Source: Desulfobulbaceae bacterium (GTDB lineage: Bacteria; Desulfobacterota; Desulfobulbia; Desulfobulbales; Desulfobulbaceae). From it: 7,016 nt of DNA. Made by a program: the position numbers and the translations under genes. The notes beneath the pieces were generated by a model. The model was not told the DNA's origin. It saw nothing but the letters and a program-made list of their open reading frames with translations, and did no database searches. The DNA lies in NCBI GenBank assembly GCA_011322715.1, contig DRLX01000039.1, positions 1 to 7,016 on the forward strand. Direction: 5' to 3'. Of the stretch, positions 1-6,105 are shown piece by piece (position 1 is the first letter of the stretch; every line of letters starts with the position of its first letter).

Positions 1-209
1 CTGCCTATCAGGAGGCTGAAAATATAGGGTGCCCATGGATGAACATTGGCAAGTCCTATGATCGGCAGAATGAGGATAAGGAGTAAAAAGAGAATGACAA
101 AGACAGCGGCGCCTGCAACCAGACCTATAAAAAGGCGTTTTTTTGCTTTGCCGACCTCGATATCTTCGCGATCGAATTCTTCAACGGTTGTTAATTTCAG
201 TTCTTTCAT
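1..209 (-). CDS. N-terminal part of a DUF116-like membrane protein (truncated by window edge)
   Basis: The reading frame starts at ATG 209-207 and stays open for 69 codons to the left edge. The visible protein begins MKELKLTTVEEFDREDIEVG, has a basic patch (KAKKR, about residues 21-25), then a strongly hydrophobic stretch (about residues 27-52) ending in PIIGLANVHPW, so it is anchored in the inner membrane near its N terminus. A short acidic head, one or two helices and a LIGLANxHPW-like turn resemble the start of DUF116 proteins as I remember them, but the diagnostic cysteine-rich domain lies outside the window, so the family call is tentative. The gene follows ispH on the same strand after 38 bases with no terminator-like hairpin between them, which suggests co-transcription. 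The ribosome binding site is weak (an A-rich run); no in-frame ATG, GTG or TTG lies between this start and the upstream in-frame stop overlapping the end of ispH. Confidence 0.6.
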   Translation of the reverse strand, partial: MKELKLTTVEEFDREDIEVGKAKKRLFIGLVAGAAVFVILFLLLILILPIIGLANVHPWAPYIFSLLIG

Positions 210-247
210 TAATTTTTTTGCGGATTGGTTCTTGCGAACGGCCGTGT

Positions 248-1174
248 TCAGATAAAATCAGGGAAGGGGGGTAGGCTGAATCGTGTAAATTCCTCGGTTC
301 CGTCCATCTCCCGGATCGAACCGGGTTCATGCTCCTGAAGCCTTGCAATAACCTCTTCCACTAAGACCTCAGGTGCCGAAGCCCCGGCGGTAATCCCTAT
401 TTTTTCCACTCCCTTAAGCCAGGATGGATCAATTTCATCCGCCGTATCAATAAGGTAGGCTTTGACGCCCTGATTGTCGGCAACCTCGCGTAATCGGTTG
501 GAGTTTGAGCTGTTTTTTGAGCCGACCACGAGAAATAAATCAACATCGCGGGCGAGTTTGCGGACAGCCGTTTGCCTATTCTGGGTAGCATAACAGATAT
601 CCGAACGGTCAGGAATATCTATTTCCGGGTATTTTTTTTTCAGCAGGTCGATCAGCCGACCGGCATCATCCATGCTCAGTGTTGTCTGGGTAACGTATCC
701 CACCTTTGATGAATCTTCGATGTTCAGGCGGTTGATATCTTCTTTGGAAGAGAGAATATGAACTCTGCCGTCGGCCCTGCCATAGGTCCCCTCCACCTCT
801 GGATGATTCCTGTGGCCGATAATCAGAACATCATAATCAATTTTGTTGAGCCTGGCCACCCGACGGTGTACTCTGGACACCAGCGGGCAAGTGGCGTCAA
901 TGGTGTGCAGGCCGAGCGATTCGGCACGGTCTTCAACGGCCTTGGCAACGCCGTGGGCGCTGAATATGGTTATTGCCCCGGTGGGGATATCTTCCAGAGT
1001 TTCGACAAAAACAGCGCCTTTGTCCGCCAGGGTGCCGACAACATGGGTATTATGGACGATCTCATGCAGGACATAGACCGGGGCGCCGTATTTTTCCAGG
1101 GCCTGATTGACGACGGCTATGGCGCGTTTGACGCCGGCACAGAATCCTCGTGGTTTTGCAAGAAATATTTCCAT
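248..1174 (-). CDS. ispH: 4-hydroxy-3-methylbut-2-enyl diphosphate reductase (IspH/LytB)
   Basis: IspH is the last enzyme of the methylerythritol phosphate pathway. It reductively removes the hydroxyl of HMBPP to give IPP and DMAPP, using a [4Fe-4S] cluster in the cytoplasm. I chose ATG 1174-1172, giving 308 residues. The frame could extend six codons to a TTG at 1192, but with the ATG the conserved residues fall on E. coli numbering: cluster cysteine C12 in PRGFCAGV, C96 in DATCPLV and C194 in DICYATQNRQ (E. coli C197); substrate-binding H41 in HEIVHN, H74 in SAHGV, H124 and catalytic E126 in GHRNHPEVEGTYG. The TQTTLS, SKNSSNSNRL and GASAPE motifs are also present, so the protein is complete and looks active. 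It supplies the precursors for squalene-derived lipids, which fits the hpn-type genes nearby. It is divergent from hpnM; its upstream region contains repeat copy 1, whose block 1 ends 40 bases before the start codon. Confidence 0.97.
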   Translation of the reverse strand: MEIFLAKPRGFCAGVKRAIAVVNQALEKYGAPVYVLHEIVHNTHVVGTLADKGAVFVETLEDIPTGAITIFSAHGVAKAVEDRAESLGLHTIDATCPLVSRVHRRVARLNKIDYDVLIIGHRNHPEVEGTYGRADGRVHILSSKEDINRLNIEDSSKVGYVTQTTLSMDDAGRLIDLLKKKYPEIDIPDRSDICYATQNRQTAVRKLARDVDLFLVVGSKNSSNSNRLREVADNQGVKAYLIDTADEIDPSWLKGVEKIGITAGASAPEVLVEEVIARLQEHEPGSIREMDGTEEFTRFSLPPFPDFI

Positions 1175-1213
1175 GGTTACTTTTCGTGACAAACACGCTT
1201 GCTGAGAGTTTTC

Positions 1214-1328
1214 ATCTGAAAATAACCCTACGAAGTTTTGTCGTTCAGGACTATTTTCATCATTTTAAGTCTACGTTTATCTGTTGTGGCCGGGACGGTA
1301 AAATATGCTCCAGCCATGCTGGTTTATT
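1214..1328. repeat. Dispersed intergenic repeat, copy 1 (short form)
   Basis: Two blocks here match 5809-6016 in the same orientation. Block 1 (1214-1249, ATCTG...TTCAGG) aligns with 5809-5844 with two single-base gaps and few mismatches. The core (1283-1328, starting GTTGTGGC and ending GGTTTATT) aligns without gaps to 5971-6016 with 39 of 46 bases identical. Inside the core, CCAGC (1310-1314) and GCTGG (1318-1322) form a 5-bp hairpin with loop CAT; the matching hairpin in copy 2 is CCGGC/GCCGG, a compensatory A-T to G-C change. The rest of the 303-base gap between ispH and hpnM shows no convincing gene. I cannot tell whether this is a regulatory leader, a small mobile repeat or a decayed coding remnant. 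Confidence 0.75.
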
Positions 1329-1354
1329 GAGTAAGAGTGGTCAGTAAATATATC
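1327..1354 (+). promoter_or_regulatory. Candidate sigma-70-type promoter for hpnM
   Basis: TTGAGT (1327-1332) is followed after 16 bases by TATATC (1349-1354), each matching the consensus hexamer at four of six positions. It starts at the edge of the repeat hairpin and would leave a leader of roughly 115 bases before hpnM. A weaker alternative is TTGCCA at 1364-1369. This is a pattern match only. Confidence 0.2.
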
Positions 1355-1477
1355 CCTGTAAGGTTGCCACCTTTGGGGAGAATGTCAATAGTTACCCTGT
1401 CCACTGGTGGAGTGGAATGAAAAAAACATTGCCTCTTTAATGGGCAACCCGATAATCCTGCGAAGAAAAAGTATATT

Positions 1478-2110
1478 ATGAAACTGAAACAATCAATGCT
1501 GTTTTTTCTCTGTTGTCTGTTGTTTTCTCAGGCGTCTTTTCAAATCGCTTTGGCGGAAAAACCACCCGAAACAGCGACCAAGGTTGTTGAACAGCTTGAC
1601 ACTACCCTTCTTGAATGTATGAAGAAGGGGCCGGAACTTGGATTTTCCGGCCGATATACACTGCTTGAGCCGGTAATGAAAAAATATTTCTTTTACTCAC
1701 TGATGGTGAAAAAATCAACCGGCTCCTGGTGGCGGAAGATGTCCACGTCTCAACAGAGGGAGTTGCTGGAAAAGTACATTACCTGGTCGATCAGTACCTA
1801 TGCCGATCGATTCTCCAGCTACAAGGGCCAGCAGTTTATTGTTGCGGCAACCAGACCGGTGCATAAAAAATACATGCAGGTGGTTGTCCATATCGTGAAG
1901 GCGGATAAGCGTAAAAGGGTTCTAGAGTATCTGCTTGCCATGGATCAGGACAAAAAACTGTGGCGCATTGTTGATGTCCGGGTCAAGGGAGTCAGCCAGT
2001 TGGCGCTTACCCGGGCACAGTTCAAGTCCATTCTACAGAAACAGGGCATAGAAGGACTGCTTGCGCTGCTGGATGATAAAATACAAAAAGTTACTCCGAC
2101 CGGGACATGA
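1478..2110 (+). CDS. hpnM: Periplasmic phospholipid/hopanoid-binding protein, Ttg2/MlaC family (HpnM-like)
   Basis: The 210-residue protein begins with a classical signal peptide: basic start (MKLK), hydrophobic core (residues 7-16) and an ALA cleavage site before E27, so it should be a soluble periplasmic protein. The mature part shows the Ttg2/MlaC (Tol_Tol_Ttg2) pattern: RYTLLEPVMKKYF (59-71), WWRKMSTSQQRELL (84-97), YADRFSSYKG (108-117), LWRIVDVRVKGVSQL (161-175) and QFKSILQKQGIEGLL (181-195). MlaC proteins carry a lipid in a hydrophobic pocket between membranes. HpnM is the version found with the HpnN exporter, and the adjacent hpnN and hpnL genes favour that name over mlaC; no mlaA, B, D, E or F is visible. 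Length is normal for the family. The start has only a weak purine-rich binding site (AAGAAAAAG). It converges on hpnN with a 39-base gap, so the putative partners are not in one transcript. Confidence 0.85.
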   Translation: MKLKQSMLFFLCCLLFSQASFQIALAEKPPETATKVVEQLDTTLLECMKKGPELGFSGRYTLLEPVMKKYFFYSLMVKKSTGSWWRKMSTSQQRELLEKYITWSISTYADRFSSYKGQQFIVAATRPVHKKYMQVVVHIVKADKRKRVLEYLLAMDQDKKLWRIVDVRVKGVSQLALTRAQFKSILQKQGIEGLLALLDDKIQKVTPTGT

Positions 2111-2153
2111 TCGATCCTTTACGCAGTGATTCAATCCATTCTTCTGTTGTCAC
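2091..2153 (-). other. Possible 20-codon remnant or micro-ORF coupled to the end of hpnN
   Basis: A GTG at 2153-2151 overlaps the hpnN stop codon in a GTGA arrangement typical of coupled genes and opens a frame of 20 codons (TTEEWIESLRKGSIMS after the start), ending at TAA 2093-2091. The composition (acidic/basic, Trp, amphipathic) looks like the start of a real protein, but it is very short and runs antisense over the last codons of hpnM. It may be chance, or the stump of a former third gene behind hpnN. Confidence 0.15.
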
Positions 2154-4801
2154 CCTTGGTGCCGACCCTTCCCCGTAATCCGCAGTTCCAGGTATGCCGG
2201 CAGGACAATCAGGGTACAGACAATCATAAGGGCCACGCTCAAGGTAAGTAGTTTGCCCATACCGGCCGTGCCTGCATGATGCATGAACGAGAGGGTGCCA
2301 AAACTCATGATTGTCGTCAGTGAGCTGAACAGAACGGCCCGGGCTGTGGAAGTCTCGAGAATGTGGGTATTGATTCCCGAGAGTTCCTTGACTCTCTGGA
2401 CTACATGGATACCCGAGTCCACACCGATTCCAAGCAGCAGCGGCACGATAATGATGTTGGCAAAGTTAAAGGGGATTTTCAGCAGAACGGCCAGGGCCAT
2501 GGTATAACAAATGGCCAGCAGCAGGGGCGCAAGGACCAGCATGACCTCCTTCCAGGTGTGCATTACCAGTCGCAGAAAAAGAGCTATAATGATAAAGGCC
2601 AGCAGCGATGCGGTCCTGAAGGCCGAAACAATGATCTTGCCTGCCATGAGCACGGTAACGGGCTGGTCGGTAGCATTTGGGGCAATGGTTGTGACTGCGA
2701 CGACAAATCTTTCCAGATTGGTGATATCGCGCAGATCTTTTTTGGGAAAAACCTGAATTCTGTACTTGCCGTCAGCGGAAATATAGCGGCTGACCAGGTC
2801 CCCGGGCAGGGTATCGAGATCGACCGGTTCCGCCTCCATTAAGGTCTGCATACGTGAAAACAGCCGGGCAAGACCCGGCAGCAGGGCCCGGCGCAGTTGA
2901 TTCGGAAGAAGAGTGTCCTTGCCCGGCTCTGCAAGGAGTTTTCGGAAATTTTTCAGGGTTGCGGACAGTTGCGATATCGTTGCCGCCTCGTCCTTGTTCA
3001 TGGCAGAGTTTTGTTGCAGTTTTTCCACGGCATGGGAAAAATCGGCAAGGGTCTTTTCGACCTGTCGGCGCTCCTTGGTATCCATGCTTTTCTTGAGCTT
3101 GGGCGCAGGTGGCAGCATAAGGGCCATGTCTTCAATCTGGGCAAGCTTGTCGTCTTGGTGCCGGGGAACAAAATCGTCAATGGTGAGAGCGGTCCGTACT
3201 TCGGGAAGTTGTTTAAGCCGCCGGGCCAGCCTGTCCGCCTCGGAACGGGTATCGGTCAAAATGGATATGGTCCAGGGCGGAGTGTGGGTATCTTCAAAAA
3301 GATGCATCGCCGTTTGTATCGGTTCCGATCGCTGGTCGGACATATGAAACGGATTGGCGTCAAACCGTACTTTCGGTAACAGGGCAAGGGAGCAAAGAGC
3401 GGCGATGGCGGCGAAGGCGACGATGGGCCGGGGATACCTGACAAGCAGTTGCGATATTGCGGCGCCGAAAGAGAGGCGGAGTCGAAAATTTTTCTTTTCC
3501 GGCAGCAGCAGCATGATTGCGGGCAGCACGGTGATGGAGGCCAGCAGGATAAACAGCATGCCGGTGCCTGAAATCAAGCCGAGCTCGGATGCGCCCACAT
3601 AGGCTGTCGGCACAAAGGCGTAAAAGCCGATGGCCGTGGAGATGGCGCACAGCAGCAGCGTGTTGCCGGTATTCTGGACCGCCCGGCCGACGGCATCTCG
3701 GTGCGGGCATCCCCGCGCAAGCAATTCCTCATAGCGTAGGCAGATCTGAATACCATAATCAATGCCCAGGCCGATGAAGAGGACAACAAAGGTGACCGAG
3801 ATCATGTTCAGCCTGCCCACCACAAGGATGGCAAAGGCAATGGTCCAGGCAAGACCGGCAAGCAGGGTCGTCAGACCGGCAAAGACAAGTCTGGCCGAGC
3901 CGAGTCCGAGGTAGAGGATAATGCCCACCAGGATGAAAGAGACAATGGAGGCTGTCGTAATGTCCCTGCGAACGGAGCGCAGATCTTCGTAATTAATCAC
4001 CGGTTTCCCTGTAATGGAAACGTGAACGCCGTATTTTTTATCAAGATGGAGTTTTTTTTCCATCTGCCGTATAAAGATGACCGCTTTTTTGGCAGGATTA
4101 ATTGCCCGGTAATCGAGGAGTGGTTGCAGGAGAATAAACTGTCTGTGGCGTGAGAGTTTTGCGTCGCCCAACATCAGTTCCTGCCAGGACATGGTGGTTG
4201 TTTTCCCCTGTTCAACCTTGGTGATGACCCTGTTTAACTCTTTAAAGAGACGAAAAATCCGTGGATTGTCGGTAAGATTGATGTCCGGGGAATCCGCGAT
4301 CTTGGCGAGGACGGAGAAGAGCCCTGAAAGGGAAAAATCTTGCGACAACAGGGCCAGAAAGGGCTGCATCTCGGACAGGGTATCACCCTGTTGCTCCAGT
4401 TCTTTCTCGCTCAGATACAGGAGTCCGTTTTTGTCCCAGAAAGTTCCTTTGCCCGGGGCATATACGGATGAAAAAAGCGTATTCTCCCTCTGCAGGCGGT
4501 CTGCCAGCAGGTTACGTGCCTCCCTGACGTTTGCCGGGTTATCGCCCTCAATGACCACGGCAATTGATCCGACCAGATTCGGGAATTGGGCGTGATACCT
4601 TTGGACCACCCTGCGAAAGGGGAGATCATTGGAGATCATCTGGGTCAGATCGGTATTAATGCTGAAATTCTTGACGGTAAAAAAGAGCAGCACACCGGTA
4701 ATGATCAGGGAGAGCACAAGCAGAGTGCGGGCATTATTCAGAACAATTCTGATCCACCATTGGGGCACACAGGGGGTATTGTTTTTCAGGCAGTTGAACA
4801 C
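2150..4801 (-). CDS. hpnN: RND/MMPL-family lipid exporter, HpnN (hopanoid transporter) type
   Basis: The 883-residue inner-membrane protein has the duplicated RND layout. TM1 is at about 26-43, followed by a periplasmic loop (about 44-280), then TM2-6 (about 284-433) with the charged helix motif GLGIDYG (344-350, D348). TM7 is at about 458-475, a second periplasmic loop spans about 480-725, and TM8-12 lie at about 727-872 with the matching motif GIGVDSG (791-797, D795). These buried aspartates fit proton-driven transport in RND proteins. The length and two-loop plan match HpnN, which in Rhodopseudomonas palustris moves hopanoids to the outer membrane; the hopanoid substrate here is inferred from hpnL and the HpnM-like neighbour. 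The start codon is GTG (4801-4799), two bases after the hpnL stop, with an AAGGA site 8 bases upstream, so the two genes are very likely translated from one mRNA. The sequence is intact throughout. A general MMPL lipid exporter is the main alternative. Confidence 0.88.
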   Translation of the reverse strand: MFNCLKNNTPCVPQWWIRIVLNNARTLLVLSLIITGVLLFFTVKNFSINTDLTQMISNDLPFRRVVQRYHAQFPNLVGSIAVVIEGDNPANVREARNLLADRLQRENTLFSSVYAPGKGTFWDKNGLLYLSEKELEQQGDTLSEMQPFLALLSQDFSLSGLFSVLAKIADSPDINLTDNPRIFRLFKELNRVITKVEQGKTTTMSWQELMLGDAKLSRHRQFILLQPLLDYRAINPAKKAVIFIRQMEKKLHLDKKYGVHVSITGKPVINYEDLRSVRRDITTASIVSFILVGIILYLGLGSARLVFAGLTTLLAGLAWTIAFAILVVGRLNMISVTFVVLFIGLGIDYGIQICLRYEELLARGCPHRDAVGRAVQNTGNTLLLCAISTAIGFYAFVPTAYVGASELGLISGTGMLFILLASITVLPAIMLLLPEKKNFRLRLSFGAAISQLLVRYPRPIVAFAAIAALCSLALLPKVRFDANPFHMSDQRSEPIQTAMHLFEDTHTPPWTISILTDTRSEADRLARRLKQLPEVRTALTIDDFVPRHQDDKLAQIEDMALMLPPAPKLKKSMDTKERRQVEKTLADFSHAVEKLQQNSAMNKDEAATISQLSATLKNFRKLLAEPGKDTLLPNQLRRALLPGLARLFSRMQTLMEAEPVDLDTLPGDLVSRYISADGKYRIQVFPKKDLRDITNLERFVVAVTTIAPNATDQPVTVLMAGKIIVSAFRTASLLAFIIIALFLRLVMHTWKEVMLVLAPLLLAICYTMALAVLLKIPFNFANIIIVPLLLGIGVDSGIHVVQRVKELSGINTHILETSTARAVLFSSLTTIMSFGTLSFMHHAGTAGMGKLLTLSVALMIVCTLIVLPAYLELRITGKGRHQG

Positions 4802-4803
4802 GG

Positions 4804-5796
4804 TTATTTTCCTTGGTTGCTGATTGATTGCCCGTGGTATCGGCCCTCATGCACAAACCACCAGACCAGACCGGGCAGACCGACCATCAGTTCGCGAAAA
4901 CGCTTGCCCAGGGCAAGGGCCATCATAGCGTCCGTCCCCAATCCCAGGAGCGACCCGATAACCAGGAGACTTCCATCCTGCACACCCAGGCCACCGGGGA
5001 TAAAAAAGGCGGCGCTGCGAAAAGCAGTGCACAGGCTTTCCAGGATGACGGCGTCCTGGATGGTGATTGGGGCGCCGGCAAAAAAGAAAAACAACCAGTT
5101 CTCACCGGATTTGGCCATCCAGGCGATAAAACGCAGGCACAGACAGGCAAACAGTTTCTTTCTGCGACCGTAAATCTCATTGATCTTTCTGTCCATTGTG
5201 CGGGCGCCGGCTTTGATGGCGGCCGCCTTTTTCCTGTACAGGATATTGGTTCGGGCCGCCAGAAATTCAAAGAGCCCTGCCTTTTGACTGTAAAAGAAAC
5301 CACCAATAACAACGATCGCCACCCCAATGCCGATAATTATCGATGAGGTTCCCTGGTACTTGTTTGTTTGCAGCAGGAGCAGAACAAGGCCTGTCAGGGT
5401 GAAAAAAATCTGGGTGGTCAGGCCGATGGTAAAATCAACCATGACCGTGGCCCCTGCTTCATTCCCGGAACCATATTTTCTGCCTATGATGCGCGCGCGT
5501 AGAATATGGCCGCCGATCTGGGCCACCGGAAAGAGGGTGTTGACGGATTCGGCTATCCATCGGGCCAGGAAAAGATCGGTCGACCGGGGACAGAGGCCTG
5601 CGGAAAATAACCGTCCCCAGCCGGCTGCATCCAGGGCAATGGGAAAGATCCTGTACACGCCGAGCCAGAGGATATTCAGGCCGACCAGGGAAAACACGGT
5701 CAACACTTCGCCAATATCCCGACGCATGACCAGCCAGAGCAGTATTGCAGCACCAAAAAGCCCAAAGGCAATGGTTGTCAGATGAACTTTTTTCAT
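4804..5796 (-). CDS. hpnL: Flippase-like membrane protein, HpnL / lysylphosphatidylglycerol-synthase TM family
   Basis: This multi-spanning membrane protein (330 residues from the start chosen) belongs to the UPF0104/LPG-synthase transmembrane family. Family-like features, counted from this start, are MKKVHLTTIAFGLFGAAILL (TM1), the YRIFPIALDAAGW segment (about 48-60), ESVNTLFPVAQIGGHILRAR (about 83-102), FFIPGGLGVQDGSLL (about 264-278) and RFRELMVGLPGLVWW (about 299-313). The ESVN-PVAQ-GG and PGGLGVQ-G patterns and its place directly before hpnN point to HpnL, a hopanoid-locus protein of unknown activity; lipid flipping is suggested only by relatives. The frame stays open upstream to an ATG at 5907-5905 (367 residues). 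I prefer ATG 5796-5794 because the membrane core begins there and the extra 37 codons are encoded by the dispersed repeat. Neither start has a strong ribosome binding site. It forms an operon with hpnN (2-base gap) and is divergent from the sulfotransferase gene. Confidence 0.8.
   Translation of the reverse strand: MKKVHLTTIAFGLFGAAILLWLVMRRDIGEVLTVFSLVGLNILWLGVYRIFPIALDAAGWGRLFSAGLCPRSTDLFLARWIAESVNTLFPVAQIGGHILRARIIGRKYGSGNEAGATVMVDFTIGLTTQIFFTLTGLVLLLLQTNKYQGTSSIIIGIGVAIVVIGGFFYSQKAGLFEFLAARTNILYRKKAAAIKAGARTMDRKINEIYGRRKKLFACLCLRFIAWMAKSGENWLFFFFAGAPITIQDAVILESLCTAFRSAAFFIPGGLGVQDGSLLVIGSLLGLGTDAMMALALGKRFRELMVGLPGLVWWFVHEGRYHGQSISNQGK
4810..4814 (-). promoter_or_regulatory. Ribosome binding site of hpnN
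   Basis: AAGGA on the minus strand lies 8 bases before the GTG start of hpnN and inside the last codons of hpnL. It supports the GTG start and translational coupling of the two genes. Confidence 0.6.
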
Positions 5797-5808
5797 GATG
5801 GAAGGGTT

Positions 5809-6016
5809 ATCTGCAAATAGCCCACGAAGCTGTGTCGTTTCAGGCTGTTTTTTCTTGTTCCACCACGCAACATGCGTGGTGAACAGGGTGATCTTCTGTT
5901 GTTCCATGACGCTTCATACCCGCTTGTATGGGTAAACAAGAACTTCAGGAACAGATCATTTTCATCGTTGGTTGTGGCTGTGACGGTATAATCTGGTCCG
6001 GCCATGCCGGTTTATT
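5809..6016. repeat. Dispersed intergenic repeat, copy 2 (long form)
   Basis: Same orientation as copy 1. Block 1 is 5809-5844 and the core is 5971-6016, with the hairpin CCGGC (5998-6002), loop CAT, GCCGG (6006-6010). Between the blocks copy 2 has about 105 extra bases, running from one TTCAGG (5839-5844) to another (5944-5949), which include the strong inverted repeat at 5856-5885. Just before the core, both copies also share a CATTTTCATC-like stretch (5957-5966; in copy 1, TATTTTCATC at 1252-1261). Block 1 lies 12 bases upstream of the preferred hpnL start codon. Together with the promoter candidate below, this accounts for most of the 309-base gap 5797-6105; I see no separate gene in it. 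Confidence 0.75.
5856..5885. repeat. Strong inverted repeat inside repeat copy 2
   Basis: The left arm TGTTCCACCACGC (5856-5868) and right arm GCGTGGTGAACA (5874-5885) form a 12-bp stem with one bulged C and the loop AACAT. It is preceded on the plus strand by a run of six T and so followed on the minus strand by A-rich sequence, which is the wrong polarity for an intrinsic terminator on either strand. It has no counterpart in copy 1. Confidence 0.7.
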
Positions 6017-6018
6017 CC

Positions 6019-6048
6019 TTGACGGGTAGTCGCTTTTTCGAGCATATT
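6019..6048 (+). promoter_or_regulatory. Candidate sigma-70-type promoter for the sulfotransferase gene
   Basis: TTGACG (6019-6024, five of six to consensus) is followed after 18 bases by CATATT (6043-6048, four of six). It lies just beyond the repeat hairpin, at a position comparable to the hpnM promoter candidate next to copy 1. Pattern match only. Confidence 0.25.
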
Positions 6049-6105
6049 TCCAGATTCAAGATCAAGATGCAAAGGTAACACTTTCAAGGCACCTCAAGGT
6101 ATACA

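Noticed and set aside
46..255. 69-codon plus-strand frame at the left edge
   Set aside because: It is antisense to the membrane protein at 1-209, which has a coherent hydrophobic helix and follows ispH closely; the plus-strand product is rich in Ser/Arg and unconvincing.
758..1189. 143-codon plus-strand frame opposite ispH
   Set aside because: Fully antisense to ispH, whose catalytic and cluster residues are all in place.
2111..2149. Bidirectional terminator between hpnM and hpnN
   Set aside because: The 39-base convergent gap has no stem longer than about four pairs and no T-run.
2363..3379. Several plus-strand open frames of 74-160 codons opposite hpnN
   Set aside because: They lie antisense to a complete, well-conserved transporter with clear motifs, show no family features and overlap one another in different frames; they are shadows of hpnN.
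4586..5346. Plus-strand frames of 172-195 codons across the hpnL-hpnN junction
   Set aside because: They run antisense to two intact genes with membrane-segment patterns and have low-complexity, non-protein-like composition.
5853..5888. Hairpin at 5856-5885 as an intrinsic terminator
   Set aside because: The T-run precedes the stem on the plus strand and becomes A-rich sequence after the stem on the minus strand, so neither direction gives a stem followed by U residues.
5987..5992. Perfect TATAAT in the core of repeat copy 2
   Set aside because: No acceptable -35 hexamer lies 16-18 bases upstream (ATCGTT at 17), and copy 1 has TAAAAT also without a -35; not enough to call a promoter.
5793..6005. 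70-codon minus-strand frame starting MAGPDYTV over repeat copy 2
   Set aside because: The same frame in copy 1 (MAGAYFTV...) diverges after about 12 codons and stops at 29, there is no ribosome binding site, and it overlaps the preferred hpnL start region out of frame; more likely non-coding repeat.
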